DNA of 64,000 bases from Coix lacryma-jobi var. lacryma-jobi (lineage: Eukaryota; Streptophyta; Magnoliopsida; Poales; Poaceae). A program made the position numbers and the translations under genes. The notes beneath the pieces were generated by a model. It did no database searches. It was not told where the DNA came from and was given only the letters and a program-made list of their open reading frames with translations. Numbering within the stretch: the first letter of the stretch is position 1; every line of letters begins with the position of its first letter. Of this stretch, positions 44,868-57,439 are shown piece by piece. The stretch covers positions 27,309,668 through 27,373,667 of the forward strand of contig CM019823.1 of the NCBI GenBank assembly GCA_009763385.1, read 5' to 3'.

Positions 44868-47522
44868 TGGCTTCTTCCACTTCTTCGTTCTCTGCTGGTG
44901 CCATCATCTGGTTCGGGAGCCTCAAGTTCCTGGCCACCGGCAGCGGCAACGAGCTGACCCTGCTCTCAACGGAGAGCCCGAGCGGAAGGCGTGTCATGCC
45001 ACCCCGCGCGGGGGGCGTGGCGCGTCGCCCGCACCACCGCGTCGCCACTCGTGAGCGGCGCGTCGTCACCATCGTCGCCAGGCACAGGCGGTGCCCGCGG
45101 CGTACACCCACTTCCCCGCGGCCGGCGCAGAGTCCCCGAGGAGAAACCTGCCCGGCGCGCGGCCAGAGACTTCTAGGGCGCGCGCGCACTCTCCCAGCGA
45201 GTTCGCGTTCGTCATGCGCACAGACCGGGAGCCTGGCCAGAGGCCCCCGAGCCGTGCTCCGTCGACACCACCCGACTTCCTCCCGCACGGGGTGTACCGC
45301 GCTCGACGCCAGCGGCCCCCGTTCGGCCTCAACAACTCTGCAACTGTCTACGCCCACCACCTCGACGAGCGCCGTCAGGACGGGGCGGCGACAGAGCGGG
45401 AGGAACGTCCGGGCATGATCCTATGAGCCACCACCGACCTAGAGGTCGTCTACCCCGCGCACATCGACCGCGGCTTCTCACGAGTCGTCGAGCCACCCCG
45501 GCGAGCCACCATCGGAGAGTGGTACCGCGAGCTGCAGTCCCAGCCCGAGCCAGGGCGGCGCGACATAAACAGCTCCGACTCCGACGAGTACGACTACCAC
45601 GACCCTAACCTCTGGGATCCCACTAGGGAGTGCTTCCAGCTCGAGGGGGTCGTGAGCGATGCCGAGGACGACGACGACGACGACGGCAGGCCAGCGCTCA
45701 ACCTCGAAGAGCCCAACGGCGTGGCTGCGGCGGGCGGACCACATGTTCAGGGGAGGAACGAACCCCCGGCACCGGATGCACCACCTCAGCACAACGACGA
45801 CCGGGCGGCGCAGCTCGCGCAGCTACGGGAGGCGATCACCAGGCCGAGGAGGACCGACAACGCCTGCTGCAACTCGAGCAAACTCTTGTGCAGGAACAAG
45901 CCCAGCCTCGAGGCGCCGGCGCTCGTGGCCGCGCTCGAGAGATCCACCGGCAGATCCTTGAGGATGGGGCACCAGCACGCCCCGAGGTGCGCTTCCCGCG
46001 AGCCGGGCAGAACGTGGCGGCGGTCGCGATGCTGCTCCGCGATCTACCTGCCGTCTCCAACCCTGACGCCAGGCGCATGCTCGGGGAAATGAAGAACCTC
46101 CTCGAGACAGCCGCTATGCAGCAGGCCGAGAGCTCAGCCTCGCGCCGGCGCGGAGCGGCCTCGGGGAAGCCAGCAGACACGCCCCGCAACGAGCGTGAGA
46201 CGTCCGTCCACCAGCTGGACGCCTCTCGAGCCAGGCCAGTCTGGGAGCGGATCGTCGACAACCGGCCACCTCGAGACCCCAATGACGCCCGCAACAACAT
46301 CAATCACCGGGCCAAGGACAAAGGGGCCGAGGAGCGTGGCTATAGTGCCCATCGAGGAGGGCGCTACGACAGTGATGAGGACCGGCAAGCCCTCGAGCCC
46401 CCGGGCCCCAGGGTATTCAGCCGGGCCATCCGTAGCAAACCCTCCCCGACCGCTTTCGACCACCAACCAACATCGTGAAGTATGACGGGGAGGTCGAGCC
46501 CAAGCTATGGCTCTCCGACTTCCGCCTGGGCTGCCAACTGGGCGGAGCGAAGAGCGACGACCGCGTGATTATACGCCAGCTCCCAATCTACCTCTCGGAC
46601 ACCGCCCGTCGGTGGCTCGAGGGGCTCCCGCCGGATCAGATCCATGACTGGGCCGACCTAGTTAGGGTCTTCGATGGGAATTTCAAGGGGACTTGCGTGC
46701 GCCCAGGCAACCCCTGGGATCTACGACGTTGCAGGCAGACAGCGGACGAGCCCCTCCGCGACTTCGCTCGGCGATTCTCGAAGCAGCGCCTCGAGCTCCC
46801 CCACGTGCCTGATGAGGATGTCATCTCAGCGTTCCTCGCGGGCACGACATGCTAAGAGCTAGTCCACGAGCTAGGGCGCTACCGTCCCAGGACGGTCGAG
46901 GATCTGATGGATCGTGTCACCAGCTTTGCCTCAGGCGATGAGGCAGTGGGGGCCTTCTTTGGACGCTCCACGGACAAAGGCAAGGCGGTGGCCACGCCGG
47001 AGGGCTCGAGCAAGGGCAACAACGACAAGAACCGCAACAACAACAACAAAAGAAGAGAACAAAGGCAAAGGTCAGAAGGCGAAGCGCGACACCGATGACG
47101 ACGACGATGAAGAAGTGCTCGTGGGCGCCCTCGAGCATAAGAGGCCTCGAGGCCCCCCTGACGGGGCCGTCTTGGACAAAATGCTCGAGGATCCCTGCCC
47201 TTATCACAAGGGTCCCACGAATCACAAGTTGAAGGACTGCCGAATGATGAAGGGCTTCTACTCCAAGCTCGGCGACAAGAAGGAAGACGCGCCTAAGGGC
47301 AAGGACAACAATCGACGCAACGACGGGGACGCAGACGACGACTTCCCCCCGGTGCGCGACTGCTTCATGATCTACGGGGGCCCAACCGTCGGGCTCTTAG
47401 CTCGAGAGAGAAAGAAGGAGCGCCGGGAGGTCTTTGCACTCTGCCACGACGCCCCCGGTATCTTGACTGGTCTAATGCGCCGATCACGTTCGACCGTGAC
47501 GACCATCCGAACCACGTCGTAA
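44868..47522 (+). pseudogene. E3 gag, frameshifted
   Basis: ATG 44868 opens MASSTSSFSAGAIIWFG. Continuity is lost several times in the disordered, Arg/Pro-rich N-terminal third. The conserved capsid core is about 46475-46860 (YDGEVEPKLWLSDFRLGCQL; YLSDTARRWLEGLPPDQI; ADEPLRDFARRFSKQRLEL). It is followed by an in-frame stop at 46853-46855 (GTTC-stop-ELVHELG), then the tail to about 47090 and, in another frame, VLDKMLEDPCPYHKGPTNHK with Cys/His spacing C-x2-H-x5-H-x4-C (CPYH...NHKLKDC), the nucleic-acid-binding knuckle variant. Confidence 0.8.
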
Positions 47523-48147
47523 ATCCGGGGGCGTACCCCCTCGTCGTCAACCCCGTCATTGTCGATGTACGGTTCTCCAAGGTGTTGATGGATGGGGGCT
47601 CGAGCCTCAACATCATATACCTCGAGACCTCGACCTCCTGGGGATTTCGAGGGACCAGCTCCGACCCAGCGTTGGGGGGTTCCACGGAGTCGTACCAGGG
47701 AAGAAGGCCCACCCCCTCGGGCGCATCGACCTACCTGTTTGCTTTGGCACGCCGGCCAACTTCCGCCGGGAGACGCTCACCTTTGAGGTGGTTGGGTTCC
47801 AAGGGACCTACCACGCCATCATCGGCAGGCCTGGCTACGCCAAGTTCATGGCGGTCCCCAACTACACATACTTGAAGCTCAAGATGCCGGGGCCGAAAGG
47901 GGTCATCACCGTCGACACCTCCTACGAACACGCGTACCACTGCGATGTGGAGTGCGTCGAGCGTGGGGAGGCCAACATCCAAGTCGACTCGCTCGAGGCC
48001 CTGGATGCCCTGGCCACCGAGGCCCCTGAAATAAAGTGCCACGCCGGCACCTTCGAGCCGGCAGAGCACACCAAGCAGATACCCGTCGACCTGACCTCGT
48101 CCAACGGCAAGACGCTGGCCATCAGTGCCAGCCTCGAGCCTAAATAG
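47523..48147 (+). pseudogene. E3 aspartic protease
   Basis: VLMDGGSSLNIIYLET at about 47583-47625 gives the D-G-G active site, followed by frame changes near 47630 and 47790. The second conserved block, TYHAIIGRPGYAKFMAVPN, lies at about 47809-47865 in the frame that runs to a stop at 48147. The region should separate Gag from Pol products, but the frame changes prevent it as assembled. Confidence 0.8.
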
Positions 48148-49300
48148 GAAGCAGTGCTCGTCGACTTTCTCCGCGCGAACATCGACATGTTTGCGTGGAG
48201 CCCCTCGGACATGCCAGGCATACCATGGGGAGTGGCCGAGCACGCCTTGGAGATCCAGGCCGGGTCCAGACCGGTGAAGCAACGCCTGTGCCGCTTCGAC
48301 GAGGAGAAGCGTAGGATCATCGGCGAGGAGGTGCACAAGCTTTTGGTGGCTGGATTCATCAAGGAGGTATTTCACCCGGAGTGGCTAGCTAACCCTGTAC
48401 TAGTTAGGAAAAAGAATGGAAAAATGCGGATGTGTGTAGACTACACTGGTTTGAATAAAGCATGTCCAAAAGTTCCATTTCTTTACCCAGAATTGATCAG
48501 ATTGTCGATTCCACTGCGGGGTGTGAAGTACTTTCATTTCTCGATGCGTATTCCGGCTACCACCAGATTAAGATGAAAGAATCCGACGAGCTCGCTACCT
48601 CTTTATTACGCCTTTTGGTATATATTGCTACGTTACAATGCCCTTCGGCCTTCGAAACGCCGGGGCAACATATCAGCGTTGTATGCAGCATGTCTTTGGC
48701 GAAACATAGACAAAACCGTCGAGGCCTACGTCGATGACATCGTGGTTAAGACCAAGAAAGTCGGGGACCTCATCAGCGATCTCGAGACCACGTTCGATTG
48801 CCTCTGGCCAAGAATGTGAAACTCAACCTGAGAAATGTGTCTTTGGTGTGCCTCGAGGCATGCTACTTGGCTACATTGTCTCACAACGGGGGATCGAGGC
48901 CAACCCCGAAAAGATCTCAGCAGTCACGAGGATGGGCCCAATTTGAGACCTCAAGGGTGTACAGAAAGTGACAGGCTGCCTAGCCGCCCTCAGCAGGTTC
49001 ATCTCGAGGTTAGGGGAAAAGGCGCTACCCCTCTACCGCCTGCTGAAGAAAACGGAACGCTTTGCATGGACCATCGAAGCCGAGGAGGCCCTAACCAAGT
49101 TGAAGGGGTTGTGACTTCCGCACCAATTCTCGTGCCACCACGACCAACCCAGGGTGACGATCCCCCCGAGCCTCTCCTCCTCTACATAGCCGCAACCACC
49201 GAGGTGGTCAGCGCGGTCGTAGTCGTTGAGAGACACGAGGAGGGTCACGCGCTACCAGTCCAACGCCGGTGTATTCATCAGTGAGGTGCTCTCCGAGGCC
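48148..49300 (+). pseudogene. E3 reverse transcriptase and Ty3-type RNase H, frameshifted
   Basis: VDFLRANIDMFAWSPSDMPG (about 48160-48220) begins the domain. NPVLVRKKNGKMRMCVDYT follows, then after a shift SFLDAYSGYHQIKMKESD, PFGLRNAGATYQR-like sequence in shifted frames, and the catalytic EAYVDDIVVKTKK at about 48722-48760. CVFGVPRGMLLGYIVSQRG and the connection region follow, with stops. RT-linked RNase H remains (LLLYIAATTEVVSAVVV; normally containing D-S) run to about 49300. Function requires a single frame that is not present. Confidence 0.8.
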
Positions 49301-49990
49301 AAGGTCCGGTACCCCACATCCAGAAGCTGCTCTACGACATCATCATCACGAGGCGCAAGCTCCAGCATTATTTCCTCGCTCATCCTGTGACGGTGGTATC
49401 GTCCTTCCCCCTCGGAGAGATCATCAACAACCGGGAGGCCACGGGGCGCATCGCCAAGTAGTCTGCCGAGCTGATGGGGGAGGCCATCACCTATGCTCCA
49501 CGAAAAGCCATCAAGTCGCAAGCGTTGGCGGACTTCGTTGCTGAGTGGACCGACACTCAGCTCCCGCTGGCACAAATCCAAGCCGAGCTCTGGACTATGT
49601 ACTTCGATGGATCCCTCATGAAGATAGGGGCAAGCCTGCTCTTCATCTCACCCCTCGGAGTCCACATGCGCTACCTGCTGCGCTTGCACTTCCCCGCCTC
49701 CAACAACGTCGCGGAGTACGAGGCCCTCGTCAACGGGCTGTGTATCGCCCTCGAGCTTGGGGTCCGACGCCTCGACGTTCGAGGGGACTCGCAGCTCGTC
49801 ATCAACCAGGTCATGAAGGCCTCGAGCTGCATCGATCCCAAGATGGAAGCATACTGCGGAGAAGTATGCAAGCTAGAAGACAAGTTCTACGGCCTCGAGC
49901 TCAACCACGTCGCTTGAAAGTACAACGAGGGCAGCAGACGAGCTGGCTAAGTTAGCATCCACGCGGCACCGTCCTACCAGATGTCTTCTC
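49301..49990 (+). pseudogene. E3 second RNase H domain (aRNH)
   Basis: The RNase H connection tail (KLLYDIIITRRKLQHYF) is followed by the open stretch 49474-49917. It contains TMYFDGSLMKIGASLLF (Asp), NNVAEYEALVNGL (Glu) and RGDSQLVINQV (Asp), three of the four catalytic acids of RVT_3-type RNase H. It stops in HVA-stop-KYNEGSRR just before the region where the last Asp would lie (ADELAKLAST in a shifted frame near 49930). Confidence 0.8.
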
Positions 49991-51498
49991 GAGGGACATT
50001 TTCGAGCCATCCGTCAAAATCGGCCCGGGGGCTGGCCCCTCGACGCCACCCCTCGAGCCGGACACGGGGGCTCGAACTTCAACACCACCCCTCGAGAACG
50101 ACCCCTCGACATCCGTTGAGGCGATGCAGATCGACGCACCCGCCTCTTCTTCATCACGACCCCTTGACTGGCGGAACCCCTTCCTCGACTACCTGACGCA
50201 AGGCGTGCTACCAGAAGACAAGACGGAGGCCCGACGCATCGCTCGAAGGGTCAAGACCTACGTCATCTACGGCGATGAACGAGAGCTGTACCGTCGAAGC
50301 CCATCAGGAATCCTTCAGCGCTGCATCCCCTTCGAGGAAGGACGCAGGCTCCTCGACGACATGCACTCGGGGGCTTGCGGCCATCACGCAACACCTAGGA
50401 CCTTGGTGGGGAACGCCTTCCGCCAAGGCTTCTACTGGCCAACCGCCATTGGAGACGCCAAGCGCCTGGTTCGAGCCTGCCAAGGGTGTCAGTTCTACGC
50501 CATGCAAACGCACCAGCCGCGCACGCCTGCAGATGATCCCCATCACTTGGCCGTTTGCCGTCTGGAGGCTCGACCTCGTGGGTCCCCTCAAGATGACAAA
50601 TGGAAAGTACACGCATGTGCTCGTGGCCGTCGACAAATTCACCAAGTGGATTGAGGCTAAGCCTATAGGCAACCCCACCTCCGAGAAGGCCGTCGAGTTC
50701 TTCTCCGACATCATGTACCGGTTTGGGGTGCCTAACGTCATCATCACCGACAATGGCACACAATTCGCGGGCAAAAAGTTCACCAACTTCTGCGACGACA
50801 ACAACATCCGCGTGAACTGGGCCTCGGTCGCATACCCTCAATGCAACGGGCAGGTCAAGCGCGCCAACGGCATGATACTCCACGGGCTGAAGCCGAGGCT
50901 GTTCAAGACCCTCAAGAATTTTGGAAAGAGGTGGGCTGCAGAGCTCCCCTCGGTGCTGTGGGGCCTCAGGACTATGCCGAGTCGAGCCACCGGGTTCACT
51001 CCGTTCTTCCTAACCTACGACGTCGAGGCTGTCTTGCCTACGGACCTCTAGTACGGCTCCCCTCGACTTCGAGCCTACAACGAGCAAACCAACGATGAGA
51101 GGCTCGCCAACGCCAAGGACCAGCTCGAGGAGGCTCGAGACATGGCGCTCATCAACTCCGCGCGCTACCAGCAAACACTTCGACGCTACCACGACAAGCA
51201 CGTGCGCAAAAGGGACTTGGCGGTGGGGGACCTCGTGCTTCGACGGCTGCAAGATAATCGAGGGCGCCACAAGCTCACCCCTCCATGGGAGGGCCCATAC
51301 ACCGTAGCTGAGGTGCTCAAGCCAGGAACATACAAGCTCTACGACGGTCAAGGCAGGATCCTGGCAAATGCGTGGAACATATCTCAGCTACGTCGCTCTA
51401 CCCTTAAGGGCCTCGAGGCCTTGTTGCATTTGTTGCTTTGTACAATTTGTTGCTTTGTACAAAACGTCAAACTCGTGCACTGTCTTCATTTTACTTAG
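49991..51498 (+). pseudogene. E3 integrase with Glu-to-Lys change at the catalytic site
   Basis: The zinc domain is DDMHSGACGHHATPRTL ... CQGCQFYA (about 50358-50500). A shift near 50530 leads to the core: first Asp in WRLDLVGPL, second Asp in IITDNGTQFAGKK (about 50746-50784). At the third position the sequence reads NGQVKRANGM, where plant Gypsy integrases have Glu before Arg; AAG at 50857-50859 encodes Lys. A stop follows at 51050. The C-terminal part (RKRDLAVGDLVLRRL, PPWEGPYTVAEVLKPGTYKL) ends at 51498. This copy is predicted to be inactive for integration. Confidence 0.85.
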
Positions 51499-51952
51499 CA
51501 ACTTAAGGTAGCCTCAACCCTGCCTGCTCAGGGTCGAGCCTCCCTCGGGGGCTGACAGGGGGGACCCCCCAGACTCCGGAAAAAACACGCTTTTCTTTTC
51601 AAAAATTTGACCCTTATCTCGATTCGTATCTCGAGCGTACTAGCAACGTCTAAGTCCGTAGATACCTCGAGCCGCCAAGAGGCGGGGGGCGTCGACGTAG
51701 ACGGCCACCAACGCCCCTGGGCTACGGTACCCTACCTACGCCTCCCCTCTAGGAACTCGTGACGCGTATCGAAAGAACTTAGACCAAGCCGGTAGAAACT
51801 CGAGCTAGCGACAAAGAGAAATGATCGAATAAATTTGAAAATAAAACAGCTTCTTTAAACGAATAAGTCATACGCATATGTTGGCCTCGACGGGCCACAA
51901 GTCATGACATGAATTTACAAAGGCCTCGACGCCCAAATTGGCACGCAGGCCA

Positions 51953-54900
51953 TCATTCCTCATCAGTCTGGAACTCCTCCTCAAGATCTTCTGCTGCGGG
52001 CTCAGCGCGACGTCCGGGCCAGGAGGAGGGAAGCCGTCTACACCACTGTCTGCAACGGGAGGCAGCACGTCCTCCTCGAAGAGCTTGCGAGCGCCGCCCC
52101 GGCCTCTCCACCTTCTCCAGGATCTTGTCGACGGGGTGATCGTTCCACTCTTCGTCCTCCCCTCGATCTCGACGAAGCCCTTGGCAACGACGTTGACCGG
52201 GTAGCGGAACCTGAGCGGACAGCCGGAGCGCCTGCTTTACGCCGTGGTGGAGAGCGCTCTTGACGCGGTCCCGCGTGGCCACGTCGAAGAAGCACAGGGC
52301 ATCAACCAGGCGTCTCCCCGAGCCACCGCCCTCTGCCGTGGCCACCGGGTCGGCACCCCACATGGAGCAGAGTTTGTCAAGGTGCCGCGCGCTGCTCCGC
52401 CACATTCTCGCCCTAGAGTTGCTCCACGAGAGTCTGATTCGTCTCGCGGAGCTCCTCGGCGGTCTTCTCCAGATCTGTGCAACAAACAGAAAAGAGTAAG
52501 TCCGCGGCGTGGCAAGAATCTCAAAATCAAAGCAAGACAAAGCCTGAAGATTACGACAGTACCTTGGCAGTGCACGCCCAGAGCGTCAAAGTCGCTGGTA
52601 AGGACCCCGACGCGCTGCTCGAGTGTATGCTTTTGGGACAGCACATCAAGTTTTTGGCCCCTAAGCTCCTCGACCAGCTTGCCCGTCTGCGCAAGGGTCA
52701 GATCCTTCTTGATCACCTCCTGCCGAGTGGCCTCGAGCCTGAGCGACAGGTCATTAGCCCTGTCGAGAGCCTGATCCATGTCGATCTCGAGGCCTTGGAT
52801 CCTCGAGCGCGCGGCAGTTAAGGCCTCCTGGGCCTCCTTCCGCGCTGCCTCCGCCGCAGCCAGGGCGGTGGCGGTCGTGCTCTTGGCCTCATCGACCTCC
52901 TTCCTCGCCGCCTCCGTCTGCAGACCGGGCGTGGCGGCCTCGCTTCGGGCGTCGGCAGCCTCCTTCCTCGACGCCTCCACCGCGGACAGAGCGGTGGTGG
53001 CCTCCCTCTTAGCTTGGGCGGCCTCGTCTCGAGCCGCCTGGGTTTCCGCCTGTGCGTCGTTAAGCCGGCCCGCCATCTGCGCGTTCCGGCCCAGCTCAGC
53101 GCGGAGCTCCTGGAGCTCCCCCTCCGCCTTCACGAGGGCAGCCGCCACCCGCGGGGACTTGTCGCCCTCCTCCACGAAGGCCCTCTCTACCTGCACCACG
53201 AGCTCGGTCACCTCCTTGAAGATCGACCGCGCCTCCCGGTGCGGCCCCTCAGCCATCTCCTCCTGCTGCTCCGTCCCCTCCCGAGGCGATGGTGCGGCAT
53301 CGCGTAGAGGCGGGGGCTCGAGCGGTAGCGGATCGCTCGAGGGGTGGCTCGCCTCCAAGCTCTCCTCCGCGCGGCCGAGGGACCGGTCGTCCCCTCCCCT
53401 CGTCCCTCCGGCCCCTCGAGCCTCTCCTCCATCACTGGGTCTTCCGGCGTCTCGTCGTTCCCGCCAGTGCCTCGAGCGCCCCCTCCAGCGCTGAGCCCTT
53501 GACCGGGGACGGCTCCTTCTCCAGCTCGTCCAGGAGCTCCTCCACGTCGGTATCTTCTCCACCGACGCCTCCCCCTCCTTCTCCTTCTCCGCGCGCGCGA
53601 AGCTCCGTCGTTAGGAGATCCTGTCCAGCGGGCCGGCTCGCGTCGTCGGGGGTCTCGAGGGCCACTGTCCCCGCAGCCCCAGACGCCGACGGAGCCGCGC
53701 CTGTCTCGGGTGCTCCCCCCGAGATGGTCGTCGTGACGGGGGGAGGAGTGGCCCTCTCGGTAGGCGCCACCGGAGGAAGAGGAGGAGGAGGTGGCGCTGC
53801 GGTGGACGCAGTGGCGGCGGGCTTGGCGCCAGGAGCCGCGGTGCCTGCTGAAAAAGAGAACAACATCGTCAGGATCAGGAAAAAGCCTCGACCTCCGTGG
53901 TCGACGGCGTCGGCCTCACCAAGATCCGCGGCGGCCATCTGACTTCCCCGAGCCATGGCTGCTCGAGCCTTCACCAGCCAAGCGGCCATTTTAGCGGAAG
54001 AAGGAGCCATACCTCGAGGTGCTTGGTCCTCAGCAGAGCTCGAGGTCTTGGCCCGCTTGGACACGGCAGGGTCCGCCTCCTGCCGAGAGCGCTTTTCCCT
54101 GAAAAACCGGAAGCGGCACACATCACCAAAGGTAAAAAGGTAAAACTTCACTACCAAGGGAATTGAGAAACGTTACTTACCCAAAGCGACGGCGGGACTT
54201 CTTCCCCGAGTCGCCGGACCCGCTCGGGGGCTTCGAGCCCGCCCCATGGCTCGAGCCATGCCCCCGAGCCGTCTCCGTGTGGCTCGGATGGGGGGAAGGC
54301 TCCCGGTGCTTCCCGTGGCTCGACCCCGACGGGGAGCTCTCCTTCTGTCTCTTGTCCCGGGGGGACGACCGCGTCTCCTTCAAGCGGTCCTCTTGGCGCC
54401 TTTCCTTGCGCGGGCTCCGGGACCTGCTCCGGCGCTCGTGCCGGCGGTCGCGCCCCCCCCCCCCCCCCGCGTCTGCCTCCTCCCGGCGACGGTGCGGCGA
54501 TGGGCTCCGGGATCGCTCGCGACTCCCGTCACGAGACGACCGGGAGCTCCCCCCTCGACGGTCATGGTGGCGGGGGCTCGACGCCCCCTCATGTTGCCCG
54601 CTCTTCCGCGGGCTCGATGTCGTCTTCGACGACTTGCGGCGGTCGGGCCCGGAGTCCCTCTCGGCGTGTTGACTGCTTCTCGAGGTCCGGCCCTTCTCGA
54701 GACCCCCCACCTGGGTCGACGCGGTCGTGCCTCCTTCTGCGCCGCGGCGATGGCGCCCCGAGTTTGAGGCCTCCTCACGTCACGGGGCACGTTCGGCACG
54801 GAGCTCGACGTGCCCTGAGCCTCCGACGAGGCGGGGCCTGGCGTGGCCTTCCGTTGCTGCGTCCCGCGTGATCCCTTCGCCGGGGGATCTCCAGGATATT

Positions 54901-56281
54901 CTCCTGCACAGAAGAGCCGTCAGCCCTGATGTCGACGACCCCCGCGCGCCTCAGACGCGCATCCATCCCTTCATCGTCGCTCTCCTCCTCATCGTCATCC
55001 TCCTCCTCCGAGCTCGTGTAGTTGAGCTCGGGGGACTCCTCTCCAGGCTGCCGGTTACGACGAGCCTTCGCTAGCCTCTGATCCTGGTCCACCCGACGCA
55101 GGTTCTTCTCTTTCTCTTTCTTCTTCTTTGCATCCTTACTCTCCTTATCTTTCTGAGCAGAGAGGCGCCTCACCTGTCTTTCCGGGGCGTCCTCCTTCAC
55201 CGGGGCCTCGACGCGTGAGATGTGAACGCCCCCTGCAAAAAGAAACTTGATGAGAAAAACCGCAAGGAGAGTAAACAAGGTTCGAAGAAAGAGAAAGGAG
55301 GGGAGGCTCGAAAGCCTAGCTTGAGGAAGGCTTACCGGGTCGAGACACCCCGCGTCGGGTGCCATGGCGATCAGGTTGGTCTCCCTCAGGGCGGAACGGC
55401 CCGTGGATCGTGACCGACACCCGGGAGGCACCCTCGTTCCGAGACAGCCTCTCCTCGGCCATCCTCGACCTGTTCCAGCTCCTCGAGCGGGGCATTTGGC
55501 CCCATCTCGTACATGAGAAGGGGGCGGTCCGCCAGAGGAAGGACCCTCCGCTGATGGAACGCCCAAATGACCGCCTGGGCGGTCAGTCCCTTCTCCTCCA
55601 CCAGCGACCACATCGTATTCATCAGCGGCATCAGGTGGCGCTGCCTGTCCGCCACAACGCCCCAACTCCACTTCTCAGGGCGCTTGGTGATGATCCTCCC
55701 GGTGTACTGCGGAAGGAGCCCGTCCTCGTTCCGCAGGTAGAACCAGTGGTCGTCCCACCCCGCCTGGTTGGTGGAAAGCTTGTAGTGGAGGTAGTGACGT
55801 GGGACGTTGGCCGACGAGGGACCGGTCCTCGCGGTGATGGTGAAGGAGCCCGCGCGCGCGAGCCTCCTCCCGCTCGGCTTCACGGCTTTATGAAAGAGCT
55901 CGCCCCGGAAGAGGTGGACGAACATCTCCCAATGAGGCTCGATCTTCAGGTATCCCTCGCACACCGCGGCGTAGATGGCGGCGTGCGAGATTGAGTTGGG
56001 GGAGAAGTGCTGCAACTCCACCTCGAAGTGGTGAACCAGCCCCGCATAAAGCGGCTTGGCGGAACGCCAAGCCCCATACGGTGGTAGCGCGTGAAGCTCA
56101 CCACATACCCCTCCGGCGGGTGCGGCTCCTGGTGGTCCGTCGACGGGAGAATCCACCACGCGGGCCCTTCCGCGGGTTGGGGCGGAGAAGCCCCTGGTCC
56201 ACCAGCGACTCCAGCTCAGGCCCGCGACGTCTTCGTCGGGCGCCAGTCTTCGGGCGGCAGCACCTGGGTCTGGGCGGCCAT
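51953..56281 (-). pseudogene. E3 antisense multi-exon gene (gypsy-type transposon-like / RS-rich / coiled coil)
   Basis: Minus-strand exons inferred from GT-AG sites: 56281-55336, 55232-54181, 54098-54013, 53847-52563 and 52474-51953. The ATG context is MAAQTQVLPPEDWRPTKTS. Exon 1 carries HFEVELQHFSPNSISHAAIY and EMFVHLFRGELFH, which I recognise as the 'putative gypsy type transposon' family (PF04195-like). Exon 2 is Lys/Glu-rich, then strongly RS-rich (SRERSRSPSPHRRRE). Exon 4 is Ala/Glu-rich coiled coil (AEGELQELRAELGRNAQ). Exon 5 holds VKSALHHGVKQALRLSAQ and ends in an acidic tail. Donors include GG|GTAAGT and CCCG|GTAAGC; acceptors TTTTTCAG and TTGCACAG. Frameshifts in exons 1, 2, 4 and 5 make this copy non-functional as assembled. 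Its role is unknown. Confidence 0.65.
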
Positions 56282-56417
56282 GGCGGCGACGGCGCGGATC
56301 TGAGCGGCGGACGGACGGCCGGGAAGATTACCAATCGCTAGCTTGGGGAGAAAGCGTGTGGGAGCTGCGGCGGCTGTGAAGGCAAAGGCAAAGTAAAGAG
56401 TCCCACACCCCTCACTC

Positions 56418-56427
56418 GATATTTATA
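56418..56427 (-). promoter_or_regulatory. TATA box for the E3 antisense gene
   Basis: TTTTATAAATATCGAG on the minus strand is 146 bp upstream of the proposed ATG at 56281, an ordinary plant distance for TATA plus a short leader. Confidence 0.6.
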
Positions 56428-57439
56428 AAAGAAACCCCCAACGGGCGGGGTCTCCCACGGCAAAGGTAACTGCACGCATTTAATGCGCCCACCTAACCAC
56501 GTCTCGAGCCGGTTGACAGGTACACGCGGCAACTCCCGATTTGCTCCACTACCAGGGCCCACCACGACCGACGCTCCGACTTCACCTCCGTCGCCCTGGC
56601 GCCATGATCTCCACTCCCTGACGGTTTCCGCCTAAAAAGGCGCGCTCAATGGGCAGAAGGATTCCAAACGACGGAGGCTTCTTCAAGAAGGTAAAAACGG
56701 GCCCCGACCCTTCCAAGTCTCGAGGCAGCGAAGGCTGGCCCTCGAAGAGGGTTCGACAACCGGCTTCGAGCACCCGAGTCAGGGACACCAAGGGGCGCCA
56801 CTTGCAGCATCGCTCGAGGGCCAAGCCCTCGAGCCCCTCACGTGTATCCAAGGCAGGGCGCACGACATGCAGTGAGATCCCCTCGGAGGAAGCATCGAGC
56901 ACCGGGTCCTATCGAATGGACCCGGCATTCCTGCAGACCGAGCGCCCATGCTTTATGAGATCGCCTCCGGGCTTCAGTCGACCCTATCGAACGGGGCACG
57001 AGGTCTCACTTGGATTCCCCCGTTACCAGCTCACCAGGAACCTCGATACTCGCCCGCTCGTGGTAGTACGAGGCATCCCCCTCGCATCCGATCGAAAGGA
57101 CTCGTGGGATGACAAGCCAGGGCAACTGGCGTGCCGGACAGCTCGAAGAGCCGGCCGGTCGGTTCAGCCTGGCACCCCTCGACGAAAGAGGGTCGAAGAA
57201 CTCGGGGGCTCGACACTCCCGAACCTAAAAAACGTAACTAATACTCACACCCGTGAAAAAGCCATGAGGGAGTCCTAACCACTCCCCCGTGGCCTCGGGG
57301 CTACACCCGCGGGTGTCGCTCGTGCGACACCCACAGAATCAAAACAACCAAACCCTCGAGAACTAGTTAGCTACCCTCGAGATCCCGGTAGGGAGCCCTT
57401 GCTCGAGTGCTAGCACTCGAACAAGGGCTCGGGGGCTAC
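56428..57439. other. E3 tail between antisense promoter and 3' LTR
   Basis: No recognisable coding sequence. It holds repeated CTCGAGG/CTCGAGCC words and ends in the polypurine-type stretch before the LTR. The ORFs seen on both strands are not conserved-looking. Confidence 0.5.

Noticed and set aside
44991..45608. Alternative ORFs in the E3 gag N-terminal region on both strands
   Set aside because: High GC gives many frames. Only the frames linking to the capsid core have any support, and even these are uncertain.
56649..57278. 209-codon plus-strand ORF before the E3 3' LTR
   Set aside because: It has no recognisable motif, lies in CTCGAG-rich sequence open on both strands, and there is no promoter or splice evidence.
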